Shown here: piece after piece, positions 35,800 to 47,979 of the stretch
Layout: the number at the start of each line of letters is the position of its first letter
How positions within the stretch are numbered: the first letter of the stretch is position 1
Origin: Artocarpus heterophyllus
Lineage: Eukaryota > Streptophyta > Magnoliopsida > Rosales > Moraceae
Assembly: GCA_025403435.1 (NCBI GenBank)
Contig: CM046344.1
Span: forward strand, 19,077,652 to 19,141,651
Length of the DNA: 64,000 bases
Reading direction: 5' to 3'
Notes under the pieces: generated by a model
Databases searched by the model: none
What the model saw: only the letters and a program-made list of their open reading frames with translations
Told to the model about the DNA's origin: nothing
Made by a program: the position numbers and the translations under genes

Positions 35800-36322
35800 A
35801 AAACATTCACATCAAGAGTCATATTTCCAAAAAATATTTTCATGAGACCATTTCGACAATTGATGAGAGCATTAGCCGAGTTAAGAAAGGTCTTCCGAGG
35901 ATGATAGGAAATTTTGATTCCATATCCACCTCGGTTTGAGTGTCTAAAATGAGAAAATCCACAAGATAATAGAACTTATCAACTTGCAACAAAACATCTT
36001 CAACTATCCCTCATGGTTTCTTGATAAATCGATCTGCCAATTGCATGACCATAGATGTTGGCTTAATCTCTCCAAGGCCTAGTTGCGAGTAAATAGAATA
36101 GGGCATGAGGTTGACGCTTGCTTCTAAATTTAACAAGGCTTGAGTGATTTCATGGGTTCCTATGTAACAGGTGATTGTGGGACATCCAGGATCTTTGTAC
36201 TTGACTGGTGCTCTTTGCTTAAGAACTACACTTAGTTGCTCAATTAGAAATGCAGTCTTTGGGACATGATGTTTCCTTTTCACAGTGTACAAATCTTTCA
36301 TCACTTTGGCATAAACAGGCAC
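35800..36322 (-). pseudogene. G1 aspartic protease (broken, active-site Asp altered)
   Basis: Minus-strand retropepsin region: ITQALLNLEASVNLMPYSIYSQLGLG. In related elements the catalytic triplet reads D-x-G-A-S; here the aspartate position is Asn and the glycine is Glu. Downstream in another frame is [24 protein letters not shown], the usual C-terminal flap and strand region. A stop lies near 36010. With the catalytic Asp gone, this copy could not process a polyprotein. Confidence 0.82.
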
Positions 36323-36460
36323 TTGTTTGAGAATTTGCTAAAGAGGAAGATCGATTTGAACTTGCTTCAAATGTTCCAAGATTTGTTCATTATTTTCCGA
36401 CACTTTCCTAGTAGGTTGAAAAGCTTGAGGAAAAGGGGCTTTTACTGGAAGCTTATTCAA

Positions 36461-37978
36461 TTATTCTTCTTTTCTTTGAGGAACATCTTCTTCATTACTC
36501 GCATCTGTGGTGTTTGATTTTTCCAATGATTTACCACTGCGAGTTGCAACATGACTAACCTCTTCATCCTTCTCTTTAGTGTTAGAGGTTTGTATCATGT
36601 TTTGTCCTTCAAAAATGACCAGAGCTTGAGATGAAAATTTCTCATTCAATTTCAAAATTTCTTTTGTCATTTGTATTAAAGTAGCTTCAATTTCTCACAT
36701 GACTTGTTTTGCATCTTAATGAATGCTTGCAATGTTTCTTCAAGAGATTTGCTTGAATGTGAATCATGTTGAGGAACATTTTCTCCTGAGTGCATTTCTT
36801 CTTCATTTCTCCATTGATTTTCAAATGATTGCTTTTTATTTGAATTCCTCTTGTCGAAATTCAAGTTGTGTCTTCCATCAGGATTGAAAGTTTTGGGATA
36901 AGGAGCACAAGGCTTATGATTTGTCCTTAAGGCATTACAGCGTTCCTCATATTCTCCTATCACTTCTTGATAAACATGACAGTCCAGTGGTTGTTGTTCA
37001 AACCTTTCATTCACAAAATTTGTTCCTTGTAGTTCAGCTCTTATGACTACATGACTTCCTTTCTCATTCTGTGATTTGAGGATTTCTAATTCTCTTGTAA
37101 GGTTTTCAACTTAAACCCTAAGGTTGTAGTTATCCTTTTCATTCAATTGATGAATTCTAGGTGATCGGGACTTATTAGTATTATGAGAAATATCTAATTT
37201 AGCCCACAAAATGAACTTTCTCAGCAAATTCATCAAGAACTTCGTTGGCCTCTTCAGGATCCTTGTGTAAAAATTTTCCATTGCACATCACTTCTAGATA
37301 TTGGCGATCATGACTTGTGAGTCCTTCGTAGAAAAAGCTGACAAGATGCCAATTCTCATAACCATGGTAAGGACATTGACTCAACAAATCTTTGAACCTT
37401 TCCCAAGCTTCATAGAAGTTTTCATGATTGTCTTGGGAGAAAGTCAGAATTTGTTTCTTGAGATTGTTGGTCTTTTGATATGGGAAGTATTTGTGCAAGA
37501 AAGCAGATATCATGTCATTCCATGATTTGATGGATTGAGGTCTTAAAGAATAGAGCCAACTTTTGGCTTTATCTTTAAGTGAGAAAGGGAAGAATTTCAA
37601 TTTGATGGAATTAGCAATGTCAGGGTGGTTATGGAAAGTGACAACAACTTCCTCAAATTCAGGAATATAAACATAAGGATTTTCGCTTTCTAATCCAAAG
37701 AAGGTTAGTAAAAGTTGAATCATGCTTGGCTTAAAATCCTGTTGTGGAAGATTTGATGGAAACACAATACATAAAGGAGTTAAAGTGCGAGTCGGATGCA
37801 TGAAATCTTTCATCAGCACTCTTTGAGGATTCTCACCAAGATTCTCCATCGCAAACGAATTTGAAAGAGTGGTTGACGAAGATGAAGAATGTGAAAAAGG
37901 GTTCGATGATTGTTCACTAGGGTTTCTTAAGTTTGGAGTCTTAACAAATCGACCAAGTTTGTCTCTATGTCAAAGCAT
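36461..37978 (-). pseudogene. G1 gag (broken)
   Basis: The main open piece, 37199-37849, is a retrotransposon gag domain (FKPSMIQLLLTFFGLESENP, WNDMISAFLHKYFPYQKTNNL, FYEAWERFKDLLSQCPYHGYENWHLVSFFYEGL). The same frame extends upstream to an ATG at 37978 whose third codon is TGA, so the ancestral start is probably there. Later pieces at 36676-37014 and 36461-36670 (NFDKRNSNKKQ, HVATRSGKSL) continue gag in shifted frames. No CCHC knuckle is seen. Confidence 0.85.
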
Positions 37979-38670
37979 TAACCCTAAGTGTTTCTCTTTT
38001 TTTATTTTGATTTTTTGATTTTTTTATTTTTAATTAATTTTTTTATTTACAAGGGAAAGGCGGGATGCTAAGCTTTTCTCTATTCAAGGAGAATAAAGTA
38101 ATGAATGAAAAGCATTTGCCTAAGTTATTTTGCAGATCTTGAGACTTATATACTTTAAAGATGCTCCTAGGAAAGATTGGTGGGGTTAAGGCTCCTTAAA
38201 AACCAATCTCCAATCTAGAACAACGTTCTTGGGATGACTGGTGTTGGAAAAATTTTCAAAATTAGCCAACTATGAGAAAGGTATCCAAGCCAGTACCAGC
38301 CTCCAAAATGAACTTCCTTAAAAAATACTCTTCACAAAACCACAATTTATTTCATGAAAAACCTAACTCTAAAATTTTATGAAGTTTTATTTCTAAATCA
38401 AAAACCTAAATCTAAACCTAAAACTAACAAAATAAATATTTTACAAAAGAAAAGAGAGAAAATAAAATTTTTATGATTTTTAGGATTTTTTTTATTTTTT
38501 TATGAATAGTGAACAATGTGTGAATAGTGACATGAATAGTAACTTACATGAACAGTAGCCTATTTAATTAAATAATTAAACTAAAATAACAATATTTACA
38601 TTATTTACAAGATAAGGCCAGAGTCTTACTTAGTTTCCCGTTTAATTCAACAATCTGACAAAGTAACAGC
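37979..38670 (-). other. G1 untranslated leader
   Basis: AT-rich leader between primer-binding site and gag. It contains long T runs and the repeated phrase TGAATAGTGA near 38510-38560. No coding region is supported. Confidence 0.65.
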
Positions 38671-38691
38671 ACCTCCCCAGCAATGGCGCCA
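38671..38691 (-). other. G1 primer-binding site (tRNA-Asp type)
   Basis: The minus strand begins TGGCGCCATTGCTGGGG, eight bases inside the 5' LTR. It is two mismatches from TGGCGCCGTTGCCGGGG, the complement of the 3' end of plant aspartate tRNA. Confidence 0.85.
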
Positions 38692-38699
38692 AATTTTGG

Positions 38700-40836
38700 T
38701 GTAGTAACGCCCCAAAATGTTTCTCTTAAATAGCGGATGTTTATAGTATAGAAAGGTTGTCGTATCCACAAGAAAATGCAAATTTGTAACTCAGGAAATT
38801 AACAAATATAAACAGTTAAAGAGGCAAGCAGTTTTTGAAAGCAAATTTTAAAAGTAAAAGAAATATTTGTGTGATTTTTTATTCAAAATTTAAAACATAA
38901 AATTAAAGTGTGAAGCTTTGAGAATTCTTTGTATGTTTCAAAACTGGTATGGAATTTTTAAACTCTAATTAATAATTATCTTAAGCATTTGATTTATTAT
39001 ATCTTTTGTCGTTAAGTGCAAGCACTTTTTACTAGTTATATAAGTTAACCGAGAGCGACAATATAGCAAGCCATAATACAGTAAGGGTTTACCTATAAAA
39101 ACTAGCAAAATAATAATTGGTGCACTAATTATGAAAACTATAACTGTTGACACTCGATTATAATTAACATAATTTTAAGATAGAAAAGATAATAAAAAAT
39201 CAAAATTAATATATTTTTATGTGATAAATTGTTGCATGAATTCCGACAGCACTTTGTCTTATGAAATATCTAGAATTGTCAATATAACAAGTCATACTGC
39301 AATAAAAGACATTCCATAAAATTAAGCATCATCTCATTATTATTATTATTAATTATGCAACACAATTAAATTACATAAAGAAAGCATGACTGAATTTATG
39401 TAAAAATTGGCAGCGTAACAACATTAACAATAATTATTAAAAAATAAAGATATAATTTATTCCACAAAAATACAAGCATTACAACACAGATATAAAGTCA
39501 AAATCTATACCAGAGTACTATGCATACAAGATCATCTTTCTGCCTCACAAGACTCTCTACTCTAATTTAGACATTATTTTTTTTATTTAAAGGGGAAACT
39601 GTTGAGTCTAACTCAACAGAAAGGAAAAGAAAGAGAAAGAGGGCCAAAGGCCCATCGAGGGGTGCCTGAACTGAGGTAAATGGCTCAGTATTTATAGGGG
39701 CTTAAAACTTACTATTTTCCATTTTTAATTATTTTTTTACTGTTGAAACATTAACAAATTCATATCATATTGATCCTTTTTCTCTCCTTTTTTTCCCACG
39801 CGGAGGGCCTTCTTCAGTAGCTGAGAATCTCACTGAGATTCTCTATTTCTCGGTAGCTGAAAGCTTGAAAATGGGATGATCTGGACCTTTGAAGACGCGT
39901 TCCAACGGTCTGGAGACACGCGCGAGAATGGGCCCTGGTGGGACCAGTGGGACCAGTGGGACCGAGATTGAAAGTCGTTCGATCAGTCTTGGTAATTAGA
40001 TCTAACGGATGGAAGGACAAAACATGTGAACACGACTGCAGATGATTGGACAGCTTTGAGATTCTCTCCTGCAGTGCGTCACGTTTGTCGATGTGTGTAG
40101 TACACGCACCATTCGCAGTTCGACACGTGAAAAGCACTGTTGAAACTCGGCTAATGCAATGGTGATGTAATGACATGCATCCTTCGGTTGGATGGTTGAG
40201 ATCAATTCGATGGCTTCTCGGACGGTCTAAATATCGACACGTGTCCCATAAAATCTTAATTCCAATTTTATTTATCTTCGTGATACATTTGATGTCCAAT
40301 TTTACCCATTTTTGCACCGTTTTGCTCCTTTTTTCCTTCAAATTTTAAATTTAAAATTCATAAACACACTAAAATTAATTATTTTACAAACACAATATTT
40401 ACAAAAATATTAAAAATATTTATTTAACTGTAAAACACACAAAAATTACTAAAAATAGATAAAAACTTCTAAAATTAATAAGCCTTAATAGATATGCTAT
40501 TTAAGACTCGAGATTATTTTTAGAAATTACTATAAACATATTAAAACATATTTGCAAACTCAAAACTTATTTACAAATAAAATCACACATAATAAATTTT
40601 ACTATTTTAATTATTTACAAACTAATTACACATTTAACATATCGAAACGACTCTAAAAATTACTAAAAATATTATTAAACATAAAAATACACTAAAAAAA
40701 CATTTTTAAACACATATTAAGACACAAAAATACCTATTAACACAAAAAATACTATTAATTAGAGGATTTAATGAGAAATAAAAGCATAAATAAATGGTTT
40801 AAGACTTAGAAAATATTCACTTTTATAGTCTTATCA
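38700..40836 (-). repeat. G1 5' LTR
   Basis: 2137 bp, edges TGTAGTAACG and CTTATCA in plus orientation. The TATA box on the minus strand (TATAAATA) is at 39689-39696. A GGGACCAGT unit is repeated at about 39938-39966, with fewer copies in the 3' LTR. A 175-codon minus frame inside (39814-40341) is not kept in the other LTR. Confidence 0.92.
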
Positions 40837-41001
40837 CTATAACACTTATTAATAAAGATTTTAGAGCTAGTTATTTTATTTTCAATATGTTTAAGGTTAG
40901 TATTATTATAAGTAGTGCTAACTGTACTCTCTTTCTTACTATTTCTTACACTCTTTTCATTTACTACCTGATACGTAAAATCCACTATCTTATTTTTTGT
41001 T

Positions 41002-41039
<38 letters not shown>

Positions 41040-41661
41040 TTAAATTAAATAATAATTTATAATGTTAGTGGATTTCACGTGTCAGACAGTGAATGAAGAG
41101 AGTGTAAAAGAGAGTAAGAAAGAGAGTGTTGCTATTACTCATCCTTTTGTTGCTATTACTCATCTTTTTTTCTTTTGGAATAACAAGAGGCAGTTATTCC
41201 ATTTGCATTCTTCATAAAATGTAAGCTTCGCGCCTTAGATCCGATACAAGAAATTTCACAAATATTTCAAAAAATAAGTTAAAAGTCAATTTATACATAA
41301 CTTCATGTGGTTAAGAGAGTTGTTTTGCATTAAGGGATTCAAATCCTTTGATGTAATTTTTTTATCCCAAATGGTGTTCAACCAATTATGTTATGACACT
41401 TTGTTTAATGAAAAACACATAAAATTCAATTAAACAATTTTCAAACTTTTTAAATGACGTGTCATAATATAATTAGTTGGGCACCATTTGAGACACCAAA
41501 AACTGGACAGACAATTTGAGCCCGGAGATTTTGAATCTCTATTTGGTGGGAGAGGAATTTTTCCCTCTTTGCTCGTTTTTAATAGAGATGGTATATAATG
41601 GGGTTAGATCATTGGATATCAATCCCAAGTTACAAGACATGTGCACTAACCCTTTTTTGTG
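40837..41661 (+). repeat. Segmental duplication, copy A, part 2
   Basis: About 825 bp matching 62045-62845 in the same order. It includes a TAA/AAT microsatellite (about 41007-41038) that is longer than in the second copy. A short tRNA-like stretch, GTGGTTAAGAGAG ... GGATTCAAATCC (about 41310-41355), occurs in both copies. Non-coding. Confidence 0.88.
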
Positions 41662-41666
41662 CTACT

Positions 41667-43680
41667 TGTTAGACATGTATGCTCTAAGGAGTAAAAATGT
41701 AATACGTTTTTGGAGACATTTTTATCAAAAAAGAATTTATTCATTTATATATACCAAATATTGTCCTCTTTACGTTCATATTTGTTGAATGTATGATAAG
41801 CAAACAATAGTCTGAGACTGTCAGTATAAACCTTAAGAATTGGGCATATGATGGGATGATTATGTGGAAGACACAATTCTTAGGGTGACGGTCTAAAACA
41901 TATGATCCGCAATCGAGGGAATAAAGTTGGGCGCTTTATTCATGTAAAGATTGTTATGTTGTCTATATCCCTTTTGGGAGATGGTTTGTCTTGGCCATCG
42001 GAGTTAGACTCCGTGAATAGAAACATTGGCGCGTTGTCATAGTTGACGATGTGTTGGATCGGGACATAAACTGAATTGATTTGGATTAATAATTCTGTCT
42101 TGGCAAATCGATTCACTTTAGACAATCATTTGTATTGTAACTTAATCCTGAGATGAATAATGGGCCCGTTGTCTTGACTTGTGTCTTTTGATGTACCAAT
42201 AGGTGACTCCTACATTTCTATAGTGGCATGCATGCTGGTACGTTTGAGGCATGACTCTTGATAGCGTAGACTTGTTATTCATAGTTATGGAATCCATAGC
42301 TCCTCTTTAGGAGTAATGATATCCTCTTATATGCGTTGTCTTGTAATTGGAAAACTGGAGCGCTCAACCATTTGGATACATAGGTGTAACCGAATGGTAT
42401 ACTATCTTTGGATGGTAAGTTTTCTAATAGTGAGACAATGGAATGTAAGATAAAAATAATCGGGAAGGTAAGACAGAACTTGTCCTTAAGTCGATTATGG
42501 ATGATCATATGGGGATGCGATACACTATGATATGTCACGGAGACTAGGCTACACGAGCTTCGTAATTCTATAAAGTTCGAGAGTACAGCTCCAAGCTTTT
42601 AGTGGAGTAGCGTTGGAGTTGATAATTGTGAAATGTATATCTGGGATATTGGGTTTCATAATTATCATGAGCTTGAACTTTATAGGTCCATTTTGGTCCC
42701 CTTTGCTAGCTCACAAAATCCTGTAACGACACGGCGTGCTTTTCCAATAATTGGTGACTTATGTCGGATTTATCAGATTGGTTTAAAATTTGTAAGAATC
42801 AAATAATTCATGTCTGTTTATTGGTTGAATTAATTTTGTAAGAAATTAGTTCAAGATAAACTTGTTGAATTATTGTGATCAGATAATTCTTGTCTATTTA
42901 TCGGTTGTTTTAATTTTGGACAATTAGAACAAGATAAACTTGTAGAATTATTGTGAATTGATTTATTTTCTTAGAGATTATCTTGATAAAGTTTGTTTTG
43001 ATCAGATATCTTTTCTATTGGGTTATTTGAATCAAAACTGAGACTTTATCCTTTAGAATCTCGAGTGGAAAATAAAAGATTCGCGGAGATTTTTTCTCGG
43101 CAGTTCGGCCTGCCGGATGACGTGTTCGGCCTGCCGAACTGGCCAGTTCGGCCTGCCTATCAGCGCAGATAATATTACGCGTTTTCACGCGTATCTTATC
43201 AGATATTGATCCGAACTTGATTCTGTTTCGATTTTTTGAGACCAAATCTGATATGGACTGACCCTAGGACCAATAGGTATAAAAAGAGAGTGAGTCTAAT
43301 GATTTACTCAAATCAATTTGAGAGATTAAGAGTGATACTCTTCTAGTGAGCATCTAAAAACTCCCTGAGAGCTTTTGTTCAAAAATCACGAACACTAGCT
43401 TTGGGTTCTCTCTGTTGGTTGGAAGGAGAGTCACCGGAGGAAGAGCTATATGTGTGAGCCCACACTCACTCCGGTTGTGGATAGAGAATAGCAAAAAAGA
43501 CCAGTTGGTTGAGGCTCTTCTGGAACGTTACTTCTCTACACAGATCGCGGAGGTTCTTCGGCACACTGAGGTTAGTAAGATCTGTTTAATTTATACATAT
43601 AACATGTCAAACTTGTATTTTAGGAAAATACTCTGATGAAATTTTTTTTTAAAATTCCGCTGCGCACTTTGTTTCCAACA
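41667..43680 (+). mobile_element. Solo copia LTR (C4)
   Basis: 2014 bp, the same LTR family as C3 but in the opposite orientation (element sense is plus). Edges are TGTTAGACATG and GTTTCCAACA. It is flanked by CTACT (41662-41666) and CTACC (43681-43685), a 5-bp duplication with one change. The second copy of the duplication reads CTACC at 62846-62850 with nothing inserted. Only one LTR and no internal region remain, the usual product of LTR-LTR recombination. The GC-rich cluster is at about 43097-43168. Confidence 0.94.
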
Positions 43681-43685
43681 CTACC

Positions 43686-44566
43686 ACCCCCATTACTTCA
43701 ATTATAATTTGGTGGTTCTATAGGTTGGATTGCATGAAAGTGGAAAATTTATATTTTGTGGTCATATAAGTTGAAACGTATGAAATTGTGGAAAAAATAA
43801 CAACTATTGCATGGATGGCTACTAATTCAACTATTTATGATGCTCTTTCGCCTTTGCATTTATATTAATTTGATCAATTTATTTGTCGAAAGTAATACCA
43901 TAAATAGCATCAATGCCATTATTATTACTATTATTATTATTATTATAACTTCCGTTAATGATTCCTGAGACTTTTATTTCTTTATCTCTTATGCTTACAC
44001 AAATATATCATGTTCTATGCTGGCGATGAAGAGCCTACTTGTATTAGGCTTCCTTACAACGAGGGAAATGTAAAATTTTTGAAACTTTTTGAAATAAATA
44101 TCAAGTTTTGAAAAATATTTGTAGTAAATATCAAATTTACAATGTAAATATTTCTTATTTATAATATTTACATTGTAAACAAGGAGGTAAATACATTATT
44201 TATACCATAAATCCATTTATTATGTAAACAAAAATTATTTACATAATAGACAAAGGGATAGATAAATTATTTACATCATAAAGTTGATATTTGCTACAAA
44301 TATTTCAAAATTTGACATTTACTACAATTAGTATTAAAAAAGTGACATTTCTTATAATTTTTGAATTTATTTATAGGGAATAATTACACAATATTGCTAT
44401 GTCTTTGCGCTTTGGAATTTCAAGAATTAGTTTGCAATAGGGGTACTAATTTCAACAGATCATCTCCAATCTAAATGCTAATTGCTGATGCCATATTTGG
44501 TATCAAAAAAATGTGAAAAATGACACATTTAATATGTTATTTATATTGTGTTCTAATACATAATCC

Positions 44567-44613
<47 letters not shown>

Positions 44614-44860
44614 GGGATATTGTTTAATAAAGATTTCTAGTTTCCATTTACACTTTTGCCTCTACACATTGTCAATAAAGAAATAATTTTTATTACCCAT
44701 TAGGAGTGAATAAAAGATCCGTGAATCATATTTAACCTATCTAACAAAATATGAGATAATTTGAACTCTATGAATCCGAATACGAATTAAATTAACCCAC
44801 CCAATTAGATTTTTTCATTGGACGAGTTTGGGTTGGGTTTTTCATAATCTGAACTCATAT
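43686..44860 (+). repeat. Segmental duplication, copy A, part 3
   Basis: Aligns with 62851-64000 (shared GAAGAGCCTACTTGTATTAGG, AAGGAGGTAAATACATTATT and others), with indels at ATT microsatellites (43918-43946 and 44571-44613). The match is still running when the second copy reaches the window end, so the true end is unknown. Non-coding. Confidence 0.85.
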
Positions 44861-45350
44861 AATATTTATTATATGTACTCTAATTTAAATATAATCTTAT
44901 ATTTTATTAATGTTTGAGTGGAGATGCATCGAGTTAGAGATTGACAATTGTATAACATGTTGATTATTGATTGGTATTTATTGACTAAAAGGATATTTTG
45001 TTGTCTTAGATTTTGTTATGGTTTGTTTGTTGTTTTATAGCTTATTTGAACTTGTTTTGCAAACTTTTATGTAGGGGTGAACAAAAAATCTGAGAATCTG
45101 ACGAATCTAATTTAATCCATCTAATAAAATCCAAGATAATCTGAATCCAAATAAGAATTTGCATTAATCCACCTAATCCAATTTTTCATTGGGTGCATTT
45201 GGTTTGAGTTTTTTATATGCAAGATAATCCGAACTCACCGAATATAAAATATATGTATTTATATATATTGAAATTTTAATACAATCTTGTACTTTTTTCT
45301 TTCTTTTTTTAAAAAGAAAAAAAGAAAAAACTTTCATAGTTTATACAACA

Positions 45351-45505
45351 TGTGTTTGGAGAATTCGCTCAAACCAATTGGTTTAAACTTAAATAGTATA
45401 AAGCTCTCTATTGCTACAACATAAAGCAAAGTGAGTTATAATTTAAAACTCTCTATTGTTAAAGTATTTTGAATCAATTGGTTCAAACAAAGGTTGCCAA
45501 ATACC
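45351..45505. mobile_element. MITE-like foldback element
   Basis: About 155 bp with imperfect inverted ends (GTGTTTGGAGAATTC and, reversed, GGTATTTGGCAACC) and inner pairs around CAATTGGTTTAAAC and CAATTGGTTCAAAC. A related unit is at 59028-59163. No target duplication is clear. Confidence 0.45.
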
Positions 45506-45580
45506 CTAACAAAGTTCTTTGGTTTCAGACTTCTTTCTAGTTTTTAGTATACACTAGACAACCACTTAAAAAAGACACAT

Positions 45581-45739
45581 TGGCTCTATTTGTTTTTGTT
45601 CTCAAAATTTTTAGAAATGTTTTTGTACATTTTTTGAAGCAAAAATTTAAAAACACTCTTAACACAATTCTCAAAAAATTTCCATTTTTTAAAACAAAAA
45701 CATTTTCATCTATTTTGAAAACAATACCAAACGACCCCA
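45581..45739. mobile_element. Foldback element with ~45-bp inverted ends
   Basis: The left end TGGCTCTATTTGTTTTTG pairs with the right end, which reversed reads TGGGGTCGTTTGGTATTG, and both continue into TTCTCAAAA / TTTTCAAAA and AATGTTTTTG. The near-palindrome explains the short frames open on both strands here. The target duplication is not resolved. Confidence 0.5.
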
Positions 45740-46109
45740 TTGTCTTAGTTTTTATTATGGTTTGTTTGTTAGTTTATGCTTTATGTATTTGAGTTTGTTT
45801 GCAAACTTTTATCATGTTGGTTCATGATTTTGGGATAATATTGGAACTTGGAACTTTGTGAGACAATTAATATGTGATGAATTTTAGTTTTTTCATCATA
45901 TATTTCTTATTTTGGTAAATTGTTGGTTTTATTATTTGTAATAATATCAAATCCGATCAATCCACCTAATCCACGTGTTACTTTTAAAGTTTGGGTTTAT
46001 TGAAAGCATTAGATTAAAAATCAACCCGCCTGAACTTTGATTAGGTGGGTTGAAAAATCCCTAAAACTCACATAACCCACCCAATGTTCACAGTCAATCA
46101 GGATGAATA

Positions 46110-46920
46110 AATAAACAAAAATTAAGCTTATATTTATACGACTTCATATCTTGCTTCAATATAAAATCTTTAATCATTTAGAATCTATTGTACAATAAAA
46201 TATCATCCTTCAGAGCTAGCCTAACAAGTAATTCTACACCTAGGTGTAATTTTGAATTCTAAAGCTAAAATTTGTCCATCTCTATGTTAAAAAATATATC
46301 AAAATATCTTACAGTATTAAAGGCAACTTTGTCATATTTACGCATTTTAAGAGTTTTTGCCTTAATTATTATTTTTATCTATTATTTGTTTTCGAATAAT
46401 GATTTCATTAGAAGCTGAAAGACTCAAAGGCTAGCAAAACAACTAATAAAAGAGACTAAGCCACACGCCTAGCAAAAATTAGCAACCATGCATATGGAGA
46501 CTTTCCCCCATCCAACGCCCTATTCTTCAAGACCGAAAGTGCCCAACGTGTACCACCCATTTGTTTTGCAAGTTTGAACCACAACTTAAATCTTTTTGCT
46601 ATAGTTCTTTTTTTTTCCCCACAAAAATTTAAATTTTCGTTCAAACCTATAGACTGAACATGTCAATAATGTATGAGTACAAAATTGTTCCCCCTTTGTG
46701 TCAAAATAAACTTGTAGGAGACAAAACGCCCTTACTAGTCACTTTCCATGAGTTGTTGTAAAAGGTGGTTAAAAGCTACAATACCTCTTCGAAGTCCTGA
46801 TCCACAATCACATTGCCAAATTTGCAAGGCCTTGCAACCCGAATAGCCTAAACGCCCACTCCCGAGGGTGAGGGGATAGAGCCCCAGGACCAAAGTTTCA
46901 TTAAGGATATTTTGGAGATA
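46110..46920. other. Non-coding interval
   Basis: Nothing gene-like is supported. The piece at 46384-46870 is less AT-rich and looks like decayed repeat sequence of unknown class. Confidence 0.4.
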
Positions 46921-46927
46921 TCATACT

Positions 46928-47971
46928 CAATGTCGGCTCAAGGGCAAGGCGACTTAAGCAGTCGCCTATGGCCCTGAGCTGAGAAGGCCCCATTTTGTCA
47001 TTCCATAAGTAGGTATGTCACCTACGTAAATGTGATATTTATAAAGGTGATCTCATACTCCTATTTTCTTTTAATATTACACCTCCATGTATCTAGATTC
47101 CTAATGAATTATATACACACATGCAATCTTATATGCTTTAAAAATCGAGCCTCTTAACAAACCAAAAAAAAAAATCCTCATGAGCATGTTATATATACAC
47201 ACGCGTTTGATCTATACAACTTGATAGATACAAATTATATGCAAAACATGATGAGTGAGGGCAGCCTAGTTGGTTGTAAGTCCCTCCACCCAACCACAGG
47301 TTAAGAGTTCGAATCACGCCGAGCCTCACTTAAATATGGTGGCATTCCCCCTCCCCTTGTATAAAAAAAAAGTATATCTAAAATAACATCAAAATCTATA
47401 TATGCAGAAACTTTTCAACATACTTTACTTGCAAACTTTGAAAATTAATATCACTTAGGAATCTTTTGTTCCCCCGTAAAACTTTTGATTTAAGATTAAA
47501 GTCATACTTTAAACTAAGATTCATTTCTCGTCTCCAATTCTGCAACTTTTTTTTTTATTATTATCTAGACCTTGTTTGGGGAAATAATTTAAACCAAAAA
47601 AAGTTTGATTCAAACTAATTTGACGAGTGTTTTCTCTCATAAAACTTGAATTATTATAATGTTTTAGGTTTTAATATTTAGTTCGAACTTATGTCTCCTA
47701 AAGGACTTTCATTAATTAGTTTTAAAGTATATCACTAAATCTGGAAAAAAATTTGAGTTTTGAGGGGGGGGGGGGGGTTGTTTGCAAAATATAACTTGCA
47801 TTATTTAATCTTGTTTTTATATACTTGAACGTGAAGAACAATAATATTATATAAGTACGACGTTTTTATAGTTGGTGAATTATATTTGCTTATATCATTA
47901 ATTAGTAAAACATTAATAGGCCTAGTTTAAAGTTTTAGCCTAAGGCCTCTAATTGTCTTAAGCCGGCCTTG
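46928..47971. mobile_element. hAT-like non-autonomous element
   Basis: The ends match as inverted repeats: CAATGTCGGCTCAAG on the left, and CAAGGCCGGCTTAAG on the right when reversed (12 of 15). Flanks ATCATACT (46920-46927) and ATTATTCT (47972-47979) agree at 6 of 8 bases, fitting a decayed 8-bp hAT target duplication. 1044 bp with no transposase frame. It contains a SINE-like copy (47251-47380) and a G run at about 47763-47777. Confidence 0.65.
47251..47380 (+). mobile_element. tRNA-derived SINE-like element
   Basis: It has a CCTAGTTGGTTGTAAG stretch like an RNA polymerase III A box and AGTTCGAATCA like a B box about 35 bases later. It ends in CCTTGTATAAAAAAAAA. This is the layout of plant SINEs. 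Target duplications are not clear. Confidence 0.5.
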
Positions 47972-47979
47972 ATTATTCT

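Larger units (their letters stand above)
19328..40836 (-). mobile_element. Ty3/gypsy element G1 (Athila/Tat type), interrupted by C3
   Basis: A minus-strand element with 2.13-kb LTRs at both ends. It is about 11.8 kb without the nested C3. The primer-binding site fits tRNA-Asp and a GGTTGGGGGGTG polypurine tract borders the 3' LTR. The order protease, RT, RNase H, integrase and the sequence style ([28 protein letters not shown]) place it in Ty3/gypsy, non-chromodomain Athila/Tat side. Flanks CTACT (19323-19327) and CTATA (40837-40841) look like a decayed target duplication; the unoccupied copy reads CTACA at 62045-62049. By eye the LTRs differ at about 9% over a 190-base sample, so this is an old insertion. 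Confidence 0.92.
44700..46110. repeat. Diverged direct repeats, non-coding
   Basis: A segment at 44700-44905 (TGAATAAAAGATCCG ... CCACCCAATTAGATT) is repeated in diverged form at 45075-45290. A separate ~80-bp stretch at 45000-45075 recurs at 45740-45820. At 46020-46090 an inverted repeat pairs AACCCGCCTG with TAGGTGGGTT. No coding region is supported. Confidence 0.55.

Noticed and set aside
39814..40341. A 175-codon minus-strand frame
   Set aside because: It lies inside G1's 5' LTR and is not open in the other LTR. Its Gly-Pro-Thr repeat comes from a short tandem DNA repeat.
41516..41788. A 90-codon frame crossing the left edge of the solo LTR
   Set aside because: It is a chance junction of host duplication DNA with the LTR; only the first part is shared with 62688-62888.
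45537..45792. Frames open on both strands at the same place
   Set aside because: They result from the palindromic foldback element at 45581-45739.
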